Below are positions 1-10,685 of a stretch of DNA of 64,000 bases, piece after piece. The translations under genes were made by a program, and so were the position numbers. Source of the stretch: Yarrowia lipolytica (taxonomy: Eukaryota; Ascomycota; Dipodascomycetes; Dipodascales). The DNA lies in the NCBI RefSeq assembly GCF_001761485.1, contig NC_090775.1:372001-436000 (forward strand), read 5' to 3'. How positions within the stretch are numbered: the first letter of the stretch is position 1; every line of letters starts with the position of its first letter. A model generated the notes under the pieces. The model was not told where the DNA came from and did not search any database. It was given only the letters and a program-made list of their open reading frames with translations.

Positions 1-233
1 AGTAGCCAAGAGGCTCGTAGAGGTAACAGGCACCACCACCATGAGGAGTCATCTGACGACGCCAACACCCGTCGTAGCACCTCAATCACAATTCCAATCA
101 GATAGCAAAGCGTGAACAGCAGCCGATACATGTTGCCAAATCTGTATTTCATCACCAGCGTCATGAGACTGTGGTATGGGATGGGTTCCGACCGGGCACT
201 AGGCACCGGCATCATTCGCGATACGCTGACCAT
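1..233 (-). CDS. Unknown membrane protein, N-terminal part (runs off left edge)
   Basis: An open frame reads leftward from an ATG at 233 and stays open for 77 codons to the window edge. The ATG follows a CA-rich leader, as is common for yeast genes here. The protein begins MVSVSRMMPVPSARSEP, followed by a hydrophobic stretch at about residues 37-53 (YRLLFTLCYLIGIVIEV) that looks like a membrane segment, then basic residues (LRR) and a Trp-rich hydrophobic patch (SSWWWCLLPL). I do not recognise the family. A second minus-strand frame at 199-441 looks superficially like a signal peptide but lacks an ATG, so I do not call it. The open frame is short enough that chance cannot be excluded. Confidence 0.5.
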   Translation of the reverse strand, partial: MVSVSRMMPVPSARSEPIPYHSLMTLVMKYRFGNMYRLLFTLCYLIGIVIEVLRRVLASSDDSSWWWCLLPLRASWL

Positions 234-1544
234 GTGGTGTGTGTATTGTGAGTTGTGTGTGTGAGTATGTGTCGGTAATCGTTTCTTCTAGTTTGGATGA
301 TGCAGATTCGTTAGTAGTAGCGGTGGTTGCGGCGGTTATGTGGTTGTTTTGGTTCACTTCTTGATCTCGCAAGCTTCCAGAATCTTTTTCAGAGGCTATC
401 CAAACATGCAGAAACAACAATGCAGAAAGCTTGAGTAACAATCAGTGGATGGAGACAGGTTAGAGGAGAATACTTGGTGGGCGGGAGGGGGAGGGAGTGG
501 GAAGGTGAATGGAGTAATTGCAGTTGATTTATATTGGTCGGTTGATTCATTGTCTTATTAGTTTTCTCGGCGACCCTGAAACTGCCACCTCCCACAATTT
601 ATTTATATATAGTTTCGGCAACCTCTCACACGTTATTTACAGTACTTGTATATTCAGACTACCAACTAAATCACAACTAATATCCCAACAGCGCTTACTT
701 ATCCCTTGCCCCCTCCAACGCCGCCAACTCCACTTATTGACGCTGAAGAGATACATTTTTTGCTTTATATGAAACATCGCTCCTTTATCTATCCAATTAT
801 ATCCTTCTTTTTGTTACACCATTTCGGGAAGATCGAAATAGCTACCCCTAGCTGACTTCTTCTCTCAACAAATTTACATCTAAAGCTAAGTAACTAAAGT
901 TGGTGACTAAGAAGTGGAAGTCCTTATATAGGCAAGTAGGTGCTGTACGTAAGCAGATTCTTCACTGGTGATGTTACCGCATTGTGAAGAGCAATATCTA
1001 CGTCTCCCGGTCACGTGCCATGTTGTAGGGGCAATCTACGCCCGCCGCGTTCTCACAGCAAGCTTGAATTTGTAATCGAGAGAGCGTTTCGCGTGTGGAC
1101 GTGTTGACACTAAAACTGTAAAATTCAAGACTGAACCAGGAACACCTCAAGAGTATTATTTAGAAGATTATAAGGGCGGTGACAAAGCTGAAGCAATGCT
1201 AATGCTCATTATTCATGTCTAACTTGCTCTTGTTTTCTCCTCACCCACCATCTTCACGCCCTCCGTACCATATCTTGCTCTCCTCTAAGACTGCATTTTT
1301 AGCTGCTTACTCTGATCATAACATTGCAGGTATTTTTCCTGCATCGACATAGACGCGTCACACCAGAGAAGTTCACCTGCAAGGATACCTGCTTTTTCGT
1401 TGTAAGAAAAAAGTGCCTGACAAAAACTACTTCCTCAGTGACAAGCATCTGATCGTAACGAAACGACTTCGTTTCCGCCGGTACCACAACACTAACCACC
1501 TTGTTTCCTAATTGCATCAAAAAACGCCACCCGCTCTACTAGCA
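234..1544. other. Intergenic, divergent promoter region
   Basis: This 1.3-kb stretch separates the leftward gene at the window edge from RAD52. No convincing gene was found; the short open frames in it lack an ATG or recognisable sequence. It holds a TCACGTG site near 1013 and pyrimidine-rich tracts at 640-850 and 1220-1300. RAD52 has no GTGAGT/CTAAC intron pair in its leader. Confidence 0.6.
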
Positions 1545-2774
1545 ATGCCACAGTTCGGAGACCACTACGCGCTGCCTGATCCACCCAAAGCCATCACCAC
1601 GGGCTCTGGGGGCGCCCCCAACATTCCTTACTCGCGCAGCGAGGAGCGACAGGTGTCTGATCTGCTCAAACACAACCTGGGCCCCGAATTTGTCTCCAAA
1701 CGGCCCAGTCCGGGAGGTCGAAGCGTGCACTACTTGGAGGGCTGGAAGGTGTTCAATCTGGCCAACGAGATCTTCGGCTTCAACGGTTGGCGGTCGCAGA
1801 TCATCAAGCTGGAGGTCGACTACTGCGACCAGAACCCCGACACAAAGCGATGGGACGTGGGCGTCTATGCTATTGTTCGTGTCCATCTCAAGGACGGCAC
1901 CTATCGGGAAGACACGGGGTCCGGCAATGTCGAGAACTGCCCCAAGCGAGACATGGCGCTCAACAAGTCGCGCAAGGAGGCTGTGACGGATGCATTTAAG
2001 CGAGCCATGCGTCAGTTTGGCCCCTCTCTGGGCAACTGTCTGTACGACTCGGAATACCTGAGCAAGCTCAAGACGGTGCGATCTGCCAAGTACACGTTTG
2101 ATGAGAATAATCTGATTCGAAAGCCAGAATTTGTCATCAAGCGTGATATCAAGCAGGAGCAGGCCACTGCTGCCAACATTACTGCATCTACATCCACATC
2201 CACCACCTCGCATAATCAGGATCCTCCTGCTCCAGCCCCTGCCCCTGCCCCTCCTGCGCCTTCCGTCAGCCTCCACGGTCATTCAAACACATCCAGCAAC
2301 CGCAGCAAGGCCGTGTCCATAGAGGCCATGTGCGAGGGCATCGACTACTCATTTGACGACGACGATCTCGACCTCGACTCCCTAGTGCCCCAGCTCAAGG
2401 CCGGACGCAACCCTTCGCCCTCCATCTCCGCTGAGGACTTTGACGAAGACCTGCCCATTTCGGCTGAGGCAATGGAGGAGGACGGATCGCCTATCCCCGT
2501 GGGCTTCTTCAAGGCCAGCGTTGCGGCAGATATCAACAAGGGCAGTCCCATTTCACAGAATGCCGCGTTTGACATCAACATCCAAAGTCCTTCCATTAAG
2601 CGCACCTTGGAGCATAATAGGAGTGTGCCTATTGCCAAACCACGTCCTCCCATGCACCCCAAGTCCACCAACATTCCCCCCAGCCCATTGTCCAAGCCGT
2701 TAGTGAATCCTGTGAAGCCCGAGTTTACCACCCCTGTTGCCAAAAAGCACAAAATTAACGAAAATGATGAATAG
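1545..2774 (+). CDS. RAD52: DNA repair protein Rad52 (single-strand annealing, Rad51 mediator)
   Basis: This encodes a 409-residue homologue of Rad52, which anneals complementary single strands and loads Rad51 onto RPA-coated DNA during homologous recombination in the nucleus. The conserved annealing domain covers about residues 31-200. Recognisable blocks include RSEERQVSDLLKHNLGPEF, HYLEGWKVFNLANEIFGFNGW, GTYREDTGSGNVEN, KEAVTDAFKRAMRQFG and LGNCLYD. The C-terminal half is low-complexity, with a Pro-Ala run and acidic patches. It contains VGFFKASVAAD at about 319-329, which resembles the FVTA-type Rad51-binding motif, and a basic tail (AKKHK). The open frame extends upstream only to a TTG, so the ATG at 1545 is the start. 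It converges on eRF1. Confidence 0.96.
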   Translation: MPQFGDHYALPDPPKAITTGSGGAPNIPYSRSEERQVSDLLKHNLGPEFVSKRPSPGGRSVHYLEGWKVFNLANEIFGFNGWRSQIIKLEVDYCDQNPDTKRWDVGVYAIVRVHLKDGTYREDTGSGNVENCPKRDMALNKSRKEAVTDAFKRAMRQFGPSLGNCLYDSEYLSKLKTVRSAKYTFDENNLIRKPEFVIKRDIKQEQATAANITASTSTSTTSHNQDPPAPAPAPAPPAPSVSLHGHSNTSSNRSKAVSIEAMCEGIDYSFDDDDLDLDSLVPQLKAGRNPSPSISAEDFDEDLPISAEAMEEDGSPIPVGFFKASVAADINKGSPISQNAAFDINIQSPSIKRTLEHNRSVPIAKPRPPMHPKSTNIPPSPLSKPLVNPVKPEFTTPVAKKHKINENDE

Positions 2775-3237
2775 AAAACGAGGGATGGACAGATGGAGGG
2801 TGTATATTAGCTTCTATCAATTTGCATATGAATGGTGTACAGTCAGAGTAGCAAGTGAATTTCAAGTGTGCTGTATGTAGTCGTCCTGTACCGCTGTAGG
2901 CGACTGGACCAATAGGGATGGTGTTGTTCTGATGTCCAGAGCTACAGTAAGCGTCGTAGTTAGTTTTATTGGCCTCCAATTAATGTGTCGCGTTTTACTG
3001 TACAGATACTGGTGACTGTACTTGGCCTTCCAGTGTGCTGTGATTTACTTGCTCATTGTTTTGTTGTCATTGTCACCATCCGTTGTATTAATTTACCAGT
3101 GTTGTGGCAAGGCACTATCAACTATTTCACCTAATAATAACCCATCCATAATCTATAATCGGAGAGTCACGTCGTTCATCCAGTCTCTCTCCACTATAAT
3201 TTTGTTACGTAACATTTTTGTGATGCACATTAGTCTC
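2775..3237. other. Intergenic between convergent genes
   Basis: A 463-base stretch holds the facing 3' ends of RAD52 and eRF1. It is AT-rich. No gene, tRNA or repeat was seen. Confidence 0.6.
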
Positions 3238-4536
3238 TTAGTCGTCGTAGTACTCGTCGTCAGACTCCTCCACGAGCTGCTCAAAGTTGACCTTGTACCG
3301 GAGCAGAGCGCCGATACCACCAAAGCCCTGGACGAACTGGGCACCCTCGGAGGACCGGTCTGTGACAAACTCCAGCTGGGCGCCAAAGTCCTTGTAGTGC
3401 TCGGCTAGCCACTCGAGCAGAGGAATCTCGTCGACCACCTCCAGCTCGTTACCCTCCTTGTCGATCAGGTATTCCTCGGTGGGAGTTCCCTTCTTGATGT
3501 GCACAATGGTCTCCTCGCCATCGTTGTTCTTGAGAGTCATTCGCTGGATGTCAAGGTTCTCGTAGACAATGACAGTCTCGCAGGCTCCGAGATCCAGGGC
3601 CTTGAGAGTCTCGTCGTAGCCGTAACAGAACTTTCCAGAGTCCATGGAGATCTCGTCGAAGTACTGGGTCAGCAGCTTCTTCTCCTGAACGAACTTGACG
3701 TTGGACAGAGTCTCGGCAGACAGCTCGATGGCCTGGTTGAAGCCGTTCTCTCCTCCGTACGACACATCGACAGTCTTGATGACCTTAGCGTGCAGACGGT
3801 TGTCAAAGAGATCAGAGCCGTTCAGCTCGGTCTTGAAGTCGGCAGAACCGGCCAGAATCAGACCGTTGACGTTGACCTTGTCGTTTGTGATGAAGTTCTG
3901 GACAGCCACCTCGGCCACCTTTCGCACGTAGTTGTGTCGCTTTTCCTCTCGCAGTCGGGAGAATCGCAGCGCGGACTGACCACCACGACCATGCTTCTTG
4001 GGCAGATCAACGGTGAACTTGTGCAGAACCTCTCGGGTGTTTCCGGACAGAGTACCGAACAGGGCTCCGTTACCGTCCATGACAATGAAGCCAAACTTGG
4101 AGTCGGACTCCAGCAGCTCTGACAGAGCCTCGGTATGGAACTTGTTGTCACACAGGTAAAGAGAGGTGTTGATGGGCTTGAAGGGCTCGAAGTCAATGGA
4201 CATCTTCTTCTCCTTGCCGTCGGCAGTAATCACGTCTCCACAGTAGATAACCAGACCGTTGGTGGGCACTCGGTTGTACAGCTTGAGACGCTGCTGAGTG
4301 GATGTGATAGCGGAGAGCACCGACTGTCGGTTGACTCGAGACTTGATGTTAGAGGCGGTTCCGTACTCATCGGTCAACATCTTGGAGTACTGTGGAATCT
4401 GGGTCTTGGGGGGCATGATGAGCGAGATCATGGAGGTTCCGTTACCTCGAGCGGCCTCGAGGTTCTTGATCAGCTTTCGCACCTTCCAGATCTCGATGTT
4501 CTTCTCGGCGTCGCTTGGTTCCACTTCCTTGGCCAT
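3238..4536 (-). CDS. SUP45: Translation termination factor eRF1
   Basis: A 432-residue class I release factor. It recognises all three stop codons in the ribosomal A site and triggers release of the peptide together with eRF3. The diagnostic motifs are present: NIKS at 63-66 and YxCxxxF at 127-133 (both stop-codon recognition), and GGQ at 185-187 (peptidyl-tRNA hydrolysis). The protein ends in the usual acidic tail ([10 protein letters not shown]). The length matches the family. The frame stays open upstream to 4743, but the first 69 codons are not conserved, so the ATG at 4536 ([18 protein letters not shown]) is the start. Codon use is strongly biased, as expected for an abundant translation factor. 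Confidence 0.97.
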   Translation of the reverse strand: MAKEVEPSDAEKNIEIWKVRKLIKNLEAARGNGTSMISLIMPPKTQIPQYSKMLTDEYGTASNIKSRVNRQSVLSAITSTQQRLKLYNRVPTNGLVIYCGDVITADGKEKKMSIDFEPFKPINTSLYLCDNKFHTEALSELLESDSKFGFIVMDGNGALFGTLSGNTREVLHKFTVDLPKKHGRGGQSALRFSRLREEKRHNYVRKVAEVAVQNFITNDKVNVNGLILAGSADFKTELNGSDLFDNRLHAKVIKTVDVSYGGENGFNQAIELSAETLSNVKFVQEKKLLTQYFDEISMDSGKFCYGYDETLKALDLGACETVIVYENLDIQRMTLKNNDGEETIVHIKKGTPTEEYLIDKEGNELEVVDEIPLLEWLAEHYKDFGAQLEFVTDRSSEGAQFVQGFGGIGALLRYKVNFEQLVEESDDEYYDD

Positions 4537-5045
4537 TTTGTCGTCCCTTTTGTGTGTTGCAGAAAAAAAACTTGCACGCACGCGGTGAAAAATTAGAAGA
4601 CGCTTGTTTGGGAAGTTGGATGATAGGGTTAGCAAGGACAGTACGAGCGCTGTAGATGTGGGTGCTATGGGTGCCACGTGTCTATTGTATGGTATTCTTG
4701 CGACTAAAATATCACACTTTGGCCGTTTATCCACTACTAACACCCATCTACGGTATCACCATCTTCACCTTTTCATCCCACTATTTAGAAACTCTGGTGG
4801 TGGGAGATACAGGAGGTACGGCGGCGGAGTAGGCTACTGTACAGTATAAGCTTGAGTGTTTCGATGAGATGAAAGCGGATGTCAAGAGTGAAGCTGTGTG
4901 AGTGTGGGACATAGATGGGTGTGAGCATTTGTGTTACGTCCCCTTTGTGGATACACTGCTGCTGATTCCATGTATATAAACCGCCACTTCCCCCCGCCAT
5001 ACTAGCACTCTTCAACGGCTATTTTTTTAGCCTTCTCGACTCGGT

Positions 5046-5080
<35 letters not shown>

Positions 5081-5819
5081 GTTTGTCTCACCCAAACACT
5101 GGATTCATGGCTGCCCGTTACCCTGCAGTGGCTGGTGAGCCCTTCCCCTTGCATGACGTGTCCTTGTAGGATACTGCACTGAATAGTGGGAGGCAGCTGG
5201 GTCACGTGTTCGGAAGTGTAGGGGTGCGGCTCAACGTTCTCTGACAGTTTGGCGTTGTATGGTAAAGCCGTGGTTTACAGTGATGATTATCCGTGGTTAC
5301 AGTGATGATTGAGCATGACAGATATAGATTGACGAACACACTATGACCTGACGAAGCGCTCGGTCACGTGATGAGTATACAAGATATGTACTTGTACATT
5401 CACGAGTAAAATGTACTGTTCTTGTCCAATACTCACACATTCCACAGTTATATTGGGAACAGTTGCCAATGTTTTATACCTGACGAAAGGGCTGTGCATA
5501 GCATTCCTTAGGTTAGGTTGGTGTGGAAGCACAGCCGCCACGCCGCTGACGGAGTGGTCTGGGACGTGGCGATGGACACGTATCACATTGCTTAAAAGGC
5601 AACTAACAACACAGCAACCATAACTACGTCTCACACGGCCGGCAATGTCGCCACATTTACCACCCCTTCCATTTCTCGGATTATCTCCTTTCTCCTACAC
5701 AGCTTGTAAACCCTGTTGCCAAAATTTGGGACCAAAGGTGCGCCCTTTGTATTGACTCTATCCAAAGCTGCACCACTCACCAGCAGGACAAATTCACTCA
5801 CCACACATTTTTTTCACAG
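4537..5819. promoter_or_regulatory. Divergent promoter region of eRF1 and CDC50-family gene
   Basis: This 1.28-kb stretch separates two divergent genes. It contains three CACGTG cores: CCACGTGTC near 4675, GTCACGTGTT near 5203 and GTCACGTGAT near 5362. These are sites of the kind bound by Cbf1 and other bHLH factors in yeasts. It also contains a CT microsatellite at 5051-5076. No gene was recognised. Factor identity is inferred. Confidence 0.5.
5051..5076. repeat. (CT)13 microsatellite
   Basis: Thirteen uninterrupted CT dinucleotides follow a T6 run. The tract lies in the eRF1/CDC50 intergenic region and is likely length-variable between strains. Confidence 0.95.
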
Positions 5820-6983
5820 ATGGACTCGGACAGTGAAAACGAACGGCCCACGCATCAGGAGCCCAAGGAGAAGTCGCGACGACCCCCCAACACGGCCTTC
5901 CGGCAGCAGCGGCTCAAGGCATGGCAGCCCATCTTCACTCCCAAGACGGTGCTGCCCCTGCTCCTGTGTATCACCGTCATTTTTGCGCCTCTTGGAGGAG
6001 CGCTGATTTACGGCAGTGACCAGGTCCAGGAGATCATCATCGACTACAGCCACTGCCATGAACAGGCGTCGACCACAGAGCCTAGAACCATGGATGACAA
6101 GTACATCACCACACACTTCAACGCCAAGGACGCCACCTCCAAGGTCCAGTGGCAGCTTCTGGACGGCACCGACGAGCAAAAGTCGCGTCGTTCATACAAC
6201 GGAACCTGCAGACTCACGTTTGATGTGCCCCATGATATGGGTGCCCCCATTTACATGTACTACCGACTGACCAACTTCTACCAGAACCATCGACGATATG
6301 TGACGTCCTACAATGAGGACCAGCTGAACGGAAAGAACAAGAGTGCACATGATCTCAAAGACAAGAACGATTGCAAACCCCTGGTTTTAGACCGGGATGG
6401 AAAGCCATACTACCCCTGTGGACTGATCGCCAACTCCATGTTCAACGACACCTTCCATACTCCTGTGGCTCTTAACCCCTCTGGAAACCAGGGTAACGTG
6501 ACTTACGACATGACCACCGATGGGATTGCCTGGGGAACCGACAAGAACCGATTCAAAAAGACTACATACAACGCCTCCCAGGTGACACCCCCTCCGTTCT
6601 GGGTCGAGAAGTTCCCCGACGGATACACCGAGGAGAACCTGCCCAACATTGCTGAATGGCAGGAGTTCCAGAACTGGATGCGAACTGCTGCCCTGCCCAC
6701 CTTCTCAAAGCTCGTCATGCGACAGGATCACAACACTCTGACAGTCGGAACCTACTCTGTGGATGTGGACTTGTACTTCCCCGTTCTCCAGTATGACGGC
6801 ACCAAGTCGCTTGTGCTGACCACACGAAGTGCCGTGGGAGGCCGAAACCCCTTCCTGGGCATTGCTTATGTTGTCGTTGCCGGTATTTGTGCCGTCGTCG
6901 GTCTGCTGTTCCTGGGTAAGCATCTGGTCAAGCCCCGAAGACTGGGTGACCATTCTTACCTGAGCTGGAACAACGAGAACTAA
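5820..6983 (+). CDS. CDC50/LEM3-family P4-ATPase (flippase) beta subunit
   Basis: A 387-residue member of the Cdc50/Lem3/TMEM30 family. These proteins pair with P4-ATPases for ER exit and for flipping phospholipids to the cytosolic leaflet. The sequence has the family's layout. A short cytosolic N-terminus carries NTAFRQQRLKAWQPI. A first membrane segment lies at about 43-65 (VLPLLLCITVIFAPLGG). A large lumenal domain with conserved cysteines and several N-glycosylation sequons follows, then a second membrane segment at about 344-367 (GIAYVVVAGICAVVGLLFLG). The block YYRLTNFYQNHRRYVTSYNEDQL is typical. Saccharomyces has three paralogues (CDC50, LEM3, CRF1), and which one this corresponds to cannot be decided by eye. 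Confidence 0.95.
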   Translation: MDSDSENERPTHQEPKEKSRRPPNTAFRQQRLKAWQPIFTPKTVLPLLLCITVIFAPLGGALIYGSDQVQEIIIDYSHCHEQASTTEPRTMDDKYITTHFNAKDATSKVQWQLLDGTDEQKSRRSYNGTCRLTFDVPHDMGAPIYMYYRLTNFYQNHRRYVTSYNEDQLNGKNKSAHDLKDKNDCKPLVLDRDGKPYYPCGLIANSMFNDTFHTPVALNPSGNQGNVTYDMTTDGIAWGTDKNRFKKTTYNASQVTPPPFWVEKFPDGYTEENLPNIAEWQEFQNWMRTAALPTFSKLVMRQDHNTLTVGTYSVDVDLYFPVLQYDGTKSLVLTTRSAVGGRNPFLGIAYVVVAGICAVVGLLFLGKHLVKPRRLGDHSYLSWNNEN

Positions 6984-8000
6984 GGTATGGGGGATGAGAT
7001 GACTTGGTGATCAGATTGGTAATCAGAACAATATGATTTGTATCAAGTCGCGAATGATGAGGAATGAGACTCTGTTCAACAGCCAAGACTCAGGGGCTGA
7101 GTCAGAGGACTCGTACGAGTACCACCCACTCAGCAACATTGCCTGTATGGAGGACTGACTGACAAGTGCTACAAGTATGAGCTCGGAGACATCCTGCCGA
7201 CGCGGACTTGCTCCCAACTCGAGATATATAATATGTAAATGGATATTTTTGATAGTGTGATGGACGTTTGAAGGAGGGGTATGGGAGGCTATTGACGTGC
7301 CTGTAATGCGCATACTTGTACGATACTACTTGTAGGATAGAGCAATTTCAATCCAATCCAATACGAGTAATTAGTTTCTTCTTCGAAGTACAAGTATGCT
7401 GAGTTGTTGCGATACGATAGCAGTGACACGCGTAGTGTAGTCGGATGCGCCGCTATGAAGCTATATAAACACGTAGTTGCCCTATTTCTACTCGCGCGCC
7501 TCTCATCCGGGGTCGGTTGGTTTCATCCGGACTTTTATCCGGACAATGCGATACCCGTCACAGCTGTCGAGGACAAGAAACACATGCAGTCGTACCGTGC
7601 AAACAGCGTTTTGGGTTGGGGGACGTGCATGGCGACCGGGGCCGAGTCGGCCGCAGTGGTCTGCCGCGTCGGGTTTGTACACGCCTGAGAGGCACTAGGC
7701 GGCCCGTGGATTGGACCAAACGTCCTAGCAGGCAATTGAATCCGGGGACAAGAGCGGTATCTCCAGGTATGTATGTGTGTGTGACTCACTCAGCCACGAC
7801 CGAAAATCATACTGCTCTCAATGAAAAAGGCTAATCCAACGTGTTTGTCCAGTGCAACAGCTATGGGCCGGCGTGGAGTCGGAAGATGTGCGAGCAAACT
7901 GAAATTGGGGAAGGGTTGGAATTAACTCTGGCCTGTGGAGATCGAACACGTCGGAGGGGGGGGAAACGCTTGAGGGTCTGTAGGCAGGAGGGGCGTTGGC

Positions 8001-8012
8001 GGTCACGTGACC
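8001..8012. promoter_or_regulatory. Perfect CACGTG palindrome GGTCACGTGACC
   Basis: A 12-base perfect palindrome with a CACGTG core lies 380 bases upstream of the 2-methylcitrate dehydratase start. It fits an extended Cbf1/bHLH site (TCACGTGA). Function is inferred from the motif alone. Confidence 0.55.
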
Positions 8013-8028
8013 CGGGGTGTTGTATATC

Positions 8029-8049
8029 ATTCAATGCATCTCATTGAAT
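8029..8049. repeat. Inverted repeat, 8-bp arms with 5-base loop
   Basis: ATTCAATG and CATTGAAT are separated by CATCT, forming a perfect small hairpin 17 bases after the CACGTG palindrome. Function is unknown. Confidence 0.6.
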
Positions 8050-8313
8050 TGAGTGTTTTAACACGACTTACTGCTGCTCGATCCGCCGCCGCCTCCATTC
8101 TAACAGGCTAGACCTGTTGTGCTGTTGTTGACTACCCCAGATGTATGTGCTGTGCTGTAGGTTGAGTTTTGGCTTTACAAGTGCCCCCTTTGTTTGGCAA
8201 AGGTTAAGCTCTTGTCTGCTGTAGGCTGTCTAACCGGTGGTTTGGTTTTTCACAAGGGAAAAAGGGAAAGTGAAAAGCAGCGGGTTCACCGGGGCCTCTC
8301 TCTTCCTCTCTTC

Positions 8314-8323
8314 TATATATATA
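8314..8323 (+). promoter_or_regulatory. TATA box of 2-methylcitrate dehydratase gene
   Basis: TATATATATA lies 71 bases before the ATG, after a CT-rich tract. The spacing suits a yeast core promoter. Confidence 0.55.
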
Positions 8324-8393
8324 CCTAGGTGAGTACCCGTTTATTCTTCCTTTTCTTGTTTCCCCAGCCCAATTGAGAGGATCAAGACACACA

Positions 8394-9956
8394 ATGCGAG
8401 CTTTCAGATCTGCCGCCAACTTCGGAGCTGCTTCTAACATCTACCGAAAGTCCTTCACCCCCGCTTCTATTGCCTCTAACCGATTTGTCTCTGCCAGAAT
8501 GAGCTCCATCATGACCGACAACGCCCGACCTAACACCGACAAGGTTGTTCAGGACATTGCCGACTACATCCATGACTACAAGATCGACTCCTCCGTCGCC
8601 ATGGAGACTGCTCGACTCTGTTTCCTTGACACTCTCGGCTGTGGTCTTGAGGGTCTCAAGTACCAGCAGTGTGCCAACATTGTTGGCCCCGTTGTTCCCG
8701 GCACCATTGTGCCCAACGGAACCAAGGTCCCCGGTACCGACTACCAGGTTGACCCCGTCCGAGGTGCCTTCAACATTGGTACCATCATCCGATGGCTCGA
8801 TTTCAACGACTGCTGGCTCGCCGCCGAGTGGGGACACCCCTCCGATAACCTTGGCGGTATCCTTGCCGTTGCCGACTGGCAGACTCGATCCGCCAAGGCC
8901 GGTCTTGAGGGCAAGGTCTTCAAGGTCAAGGATGTCCTCGAGGGCATGATCAAGGCCCACGAGATTCAGGGAGGTCTCGCCATCGAGAACTCTTTCAACC
9001 GAGTCGGTCTCGACCACGTTGTTCTCGTTAAGATCGCCTCTACTGCCGTTGTCTCCGGCATGCTCGGCCTCTCTCGAGAGCAGACCGCTGATGCCATCTC
9101 TCAGGCCTTTGTCGACGGTCAGTCTCTCCGAACCTACCGACACGCCCCCAACACCATGTCTCGAAAGTCTTGGGCTGCCGGTGATGCCACCTCTCGAGCC
9201 GTTAACCTGGCTCTGCTCGTCAAGAAGGGTGAGGGAGGTATGCCCTCTATCCTGACCGCCAAGACCTGGGGTTTCTACGATGTCCTCTTTGGCGGCAAGG
9301 AGTTCAAGTTCCAGCGACCTTACGGCTCCTACGTCATGGAGAACGTTCTCTTCAAGATCTCTTTCCCCGCTGAGTTCCACGCCCAGACCGCCTGCGAGTC
9401 TGCCATGCTGCTCCACGAGGAGCTCAAGAAGCTTGGCAAGACCTCCGATGACATTGCCTCCATCAAGATCCGAACCCAGGAGGCCGCCATGCGAATCATC
9501 GACAAGAAGGGTCCCCTGCACAACTACGCTGACCGAGACCACTGCATCCAGTACATGGTTGCTATTCCTCTCATCCACGGCCGACTTACCGCTGACGACT
9601 ACACTGACGAGATCGCCTCCGACCCCCGAATTGACGCCCTCCGAGAGAAGATGGAGTGTGTTGAGGACAAGCGATTCTCCGAGGAGTACCACGCCCCCGA
9701 CAAGCGATACATCGGTAACGCCATCGAGATCACTCTCAAGGACGGCACCGTGCTCGACGAGATCGAGGTCAACTACCCCATTGGCCACCGACAGCGACGA
9801 GAGGAGGGTACCCCCGTTCTCCTTGAGAAGTTTGCTCGACATCTCCGTGGACGATTCCCTGAGGGACAGGTTGAGAAGATTCTCGCTGCCTCTAACCAGG
9901 ATATTGTCAACATGGACATTGACGAGTACGTTGACCTTTACGTCAAGAAGGACTAA
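8394..9956 (+). CDS. PDH1: Mitochondrial 2-methylcitrate dehydratase (PrpD family)
   Basis: A 520-residue MmgE/PrpD-family enzyme that dehydrates 2-methylcitrate to 2-methyl-cis-aconitate in the methylcitrate cycle, which disposes of propionyl-CoA. Family blocks include METARLCFLDTLGCGLEGL, WLDFNDCWLAAEWGHPSDNLG, SYRKSWAAGDATSRA-like text (here MSRKSWAAGDATSRAVN), and HNYADRDHCIQYMVAIPL. The first 35 or so residues are rich in Arg, Ser and Ala without acidic residues (MRAFRSAANFGAASNIYRKS), consistent with mitochondrial import. The frame opens slightly upstream at a TTG, but the ATG at 8394 has a good leader (CACACAATG). Codon bias is extreme, so the antisense strand is free of stops across the gene. 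The Saccharomyces homologue is PDH1. In Y. lipolytica I recall the gene being called PHD1. Confidence 0.95.
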   Translation: MRAFRSAANFGAASNIYRKSFTPASIASNRFVSARMSSIMTDNARPNTDKVVQDIADYIHDYKIDSSVAMETARLCFLDTLGCGLEGLKYQQCANIVGPVVPGTIVPNGTKVPGTDYQVDPVRGAFNIGTIIRWLDFNDCWLAAEWGHPSDNLGGILAVADWQTRSAKAGLEGKVFKVKDVLEGMIKAHEIQGGLAIENSFNRVGLDHVVLVKIASTAVVSGMLGLSREQTADAISQAFVDGQSLRTYRHAPNTMSRKSWAAGDATSRAVNLALLVKKGEGGMPSILTAKTWGFYDVLFGGKEFKFQRPYGSYVMENVLFKISFPAEFHAQTACESAMLLHEELKKLGKTSDDIASIKIRTQEAAMRIIDKKGPLHNYADRDHCIQYMVAIPLIHGRLTADDYTDEIASDPRIDALREKMECVEDKRFSEEYHAPDKRYIGNAIEITLKDGTVLDEIEVNYPIGHRQRREEGTPVLLEKFARHLRGRFPEGQVEKILAASNQDIVNMDIDEYVDLYVKKD

Positions 9957-10685
9957 TTTAGTCATGTGTTGAATTAGTTAATGATTATGAGTTGTTATTT
10001 AATGAGGTGCGAGACACTGTCGAGCATCAAGTGTACGAGATACAGGAACGTAGTCGGGATGTCTTTGTATTATACATGTGCTGTAGTCACATCCTTATGT
10101 ATAGAACACAAGTAGGAGTAATAGATATACACTATGAAGACACAATTCTCCCAGAATTGAAGTGCCCTTCCACATGTGAGTACGTCTCGCAACATGATCA
10201 TTCCTTGCTGATGATTCAGCTCAGCCCTACACTTCAAACTGTAACAGAGTCCAACAAAAACCAACTATACTCCTAATAAATTGCACTCAAGGCTGGAGCA
10301 GTGATTTGAGAGAAACTGAGACTTAACACTATAGCCTGTTTTTGATACAGCATATTTCCTTTCTACAGGGCTCAGGATATCCCCTGATGTTTCTCTCATC
10401 TCCCTGACATGTCTTTAGAGCACTGAACTAAGATCCCCAGGTGAAGATTTTCCCCCTTATAAACAAACTCCTAACTAAAGTACAAGCAGTAGCTAAACAG
10501 TACAGTAAGTCGAAAATATGAAATTTGACGATCACAAGGAATCCAGCCATAGTAACCACCATGGCAATAATTATGTGCAAACACGAGTGAATTGCCATTG
10601 ATATACCGTAGTTAGGATCACATATAGCCCCGCTCAGTTCAACATGTGCAAAGTAAACGCATGGAGTGGTATCTCTAGCTCATTC
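9957..10685. other. Intergenic, no gene seen
   Basis: About 730 AT-rich bases lie between the dehydratase gene and the GRE2-like pseudogene. No supported gene, tRNA or repeat was found. Confidence 0.55.

Larger units (their letters stand above)
6984..8393. other. 1.4-kb intergenic region with an isolated TATA box
   Basis: No gene was confidently identified. A TATATAAA box at 7462-7469 points rightward but lies about 930 bases before the next start codon. A GC-rich island at about 7590-7760 follows it. A short open frame from an ATG at 7455 begins like a secretion signal (MKLYKHVVALFLLARLSSG) and ends at 7688, but it overlaps the TATA box and shows no recognisable domain. Proximal elements for the downstream gene are listed separately. 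Confidence 0.45.

Noticed and set aside
1520-1535. ACGCCACC upstream of RAD52 as a PACE-related damage-response element (URS2)
   Set aside because: It differs from the consensus by a base and lies within 25 bases of the ATG, where such elements are not expected.
8330-8366. GTGAGT...CCCCAG before the 2-methylcitrate dehydratase ATG, as a 5' UTR intron
   Set aside because: It would be only 37 bases and lacks the CTAAC/T branch site seen in every other intron of the window.
8382-9965. A 527-codon open frame antisense to 2-methylcitrate dehydratase
   Set aside because: It mirrors a gene with extreme codon bias. Avoidance of TTA, CTA and TCA codons in the sense strand removes antisense stops, and the antisense protein is a low-complexity Leu/Val/Gly/Ser sequence with no family resemblance.
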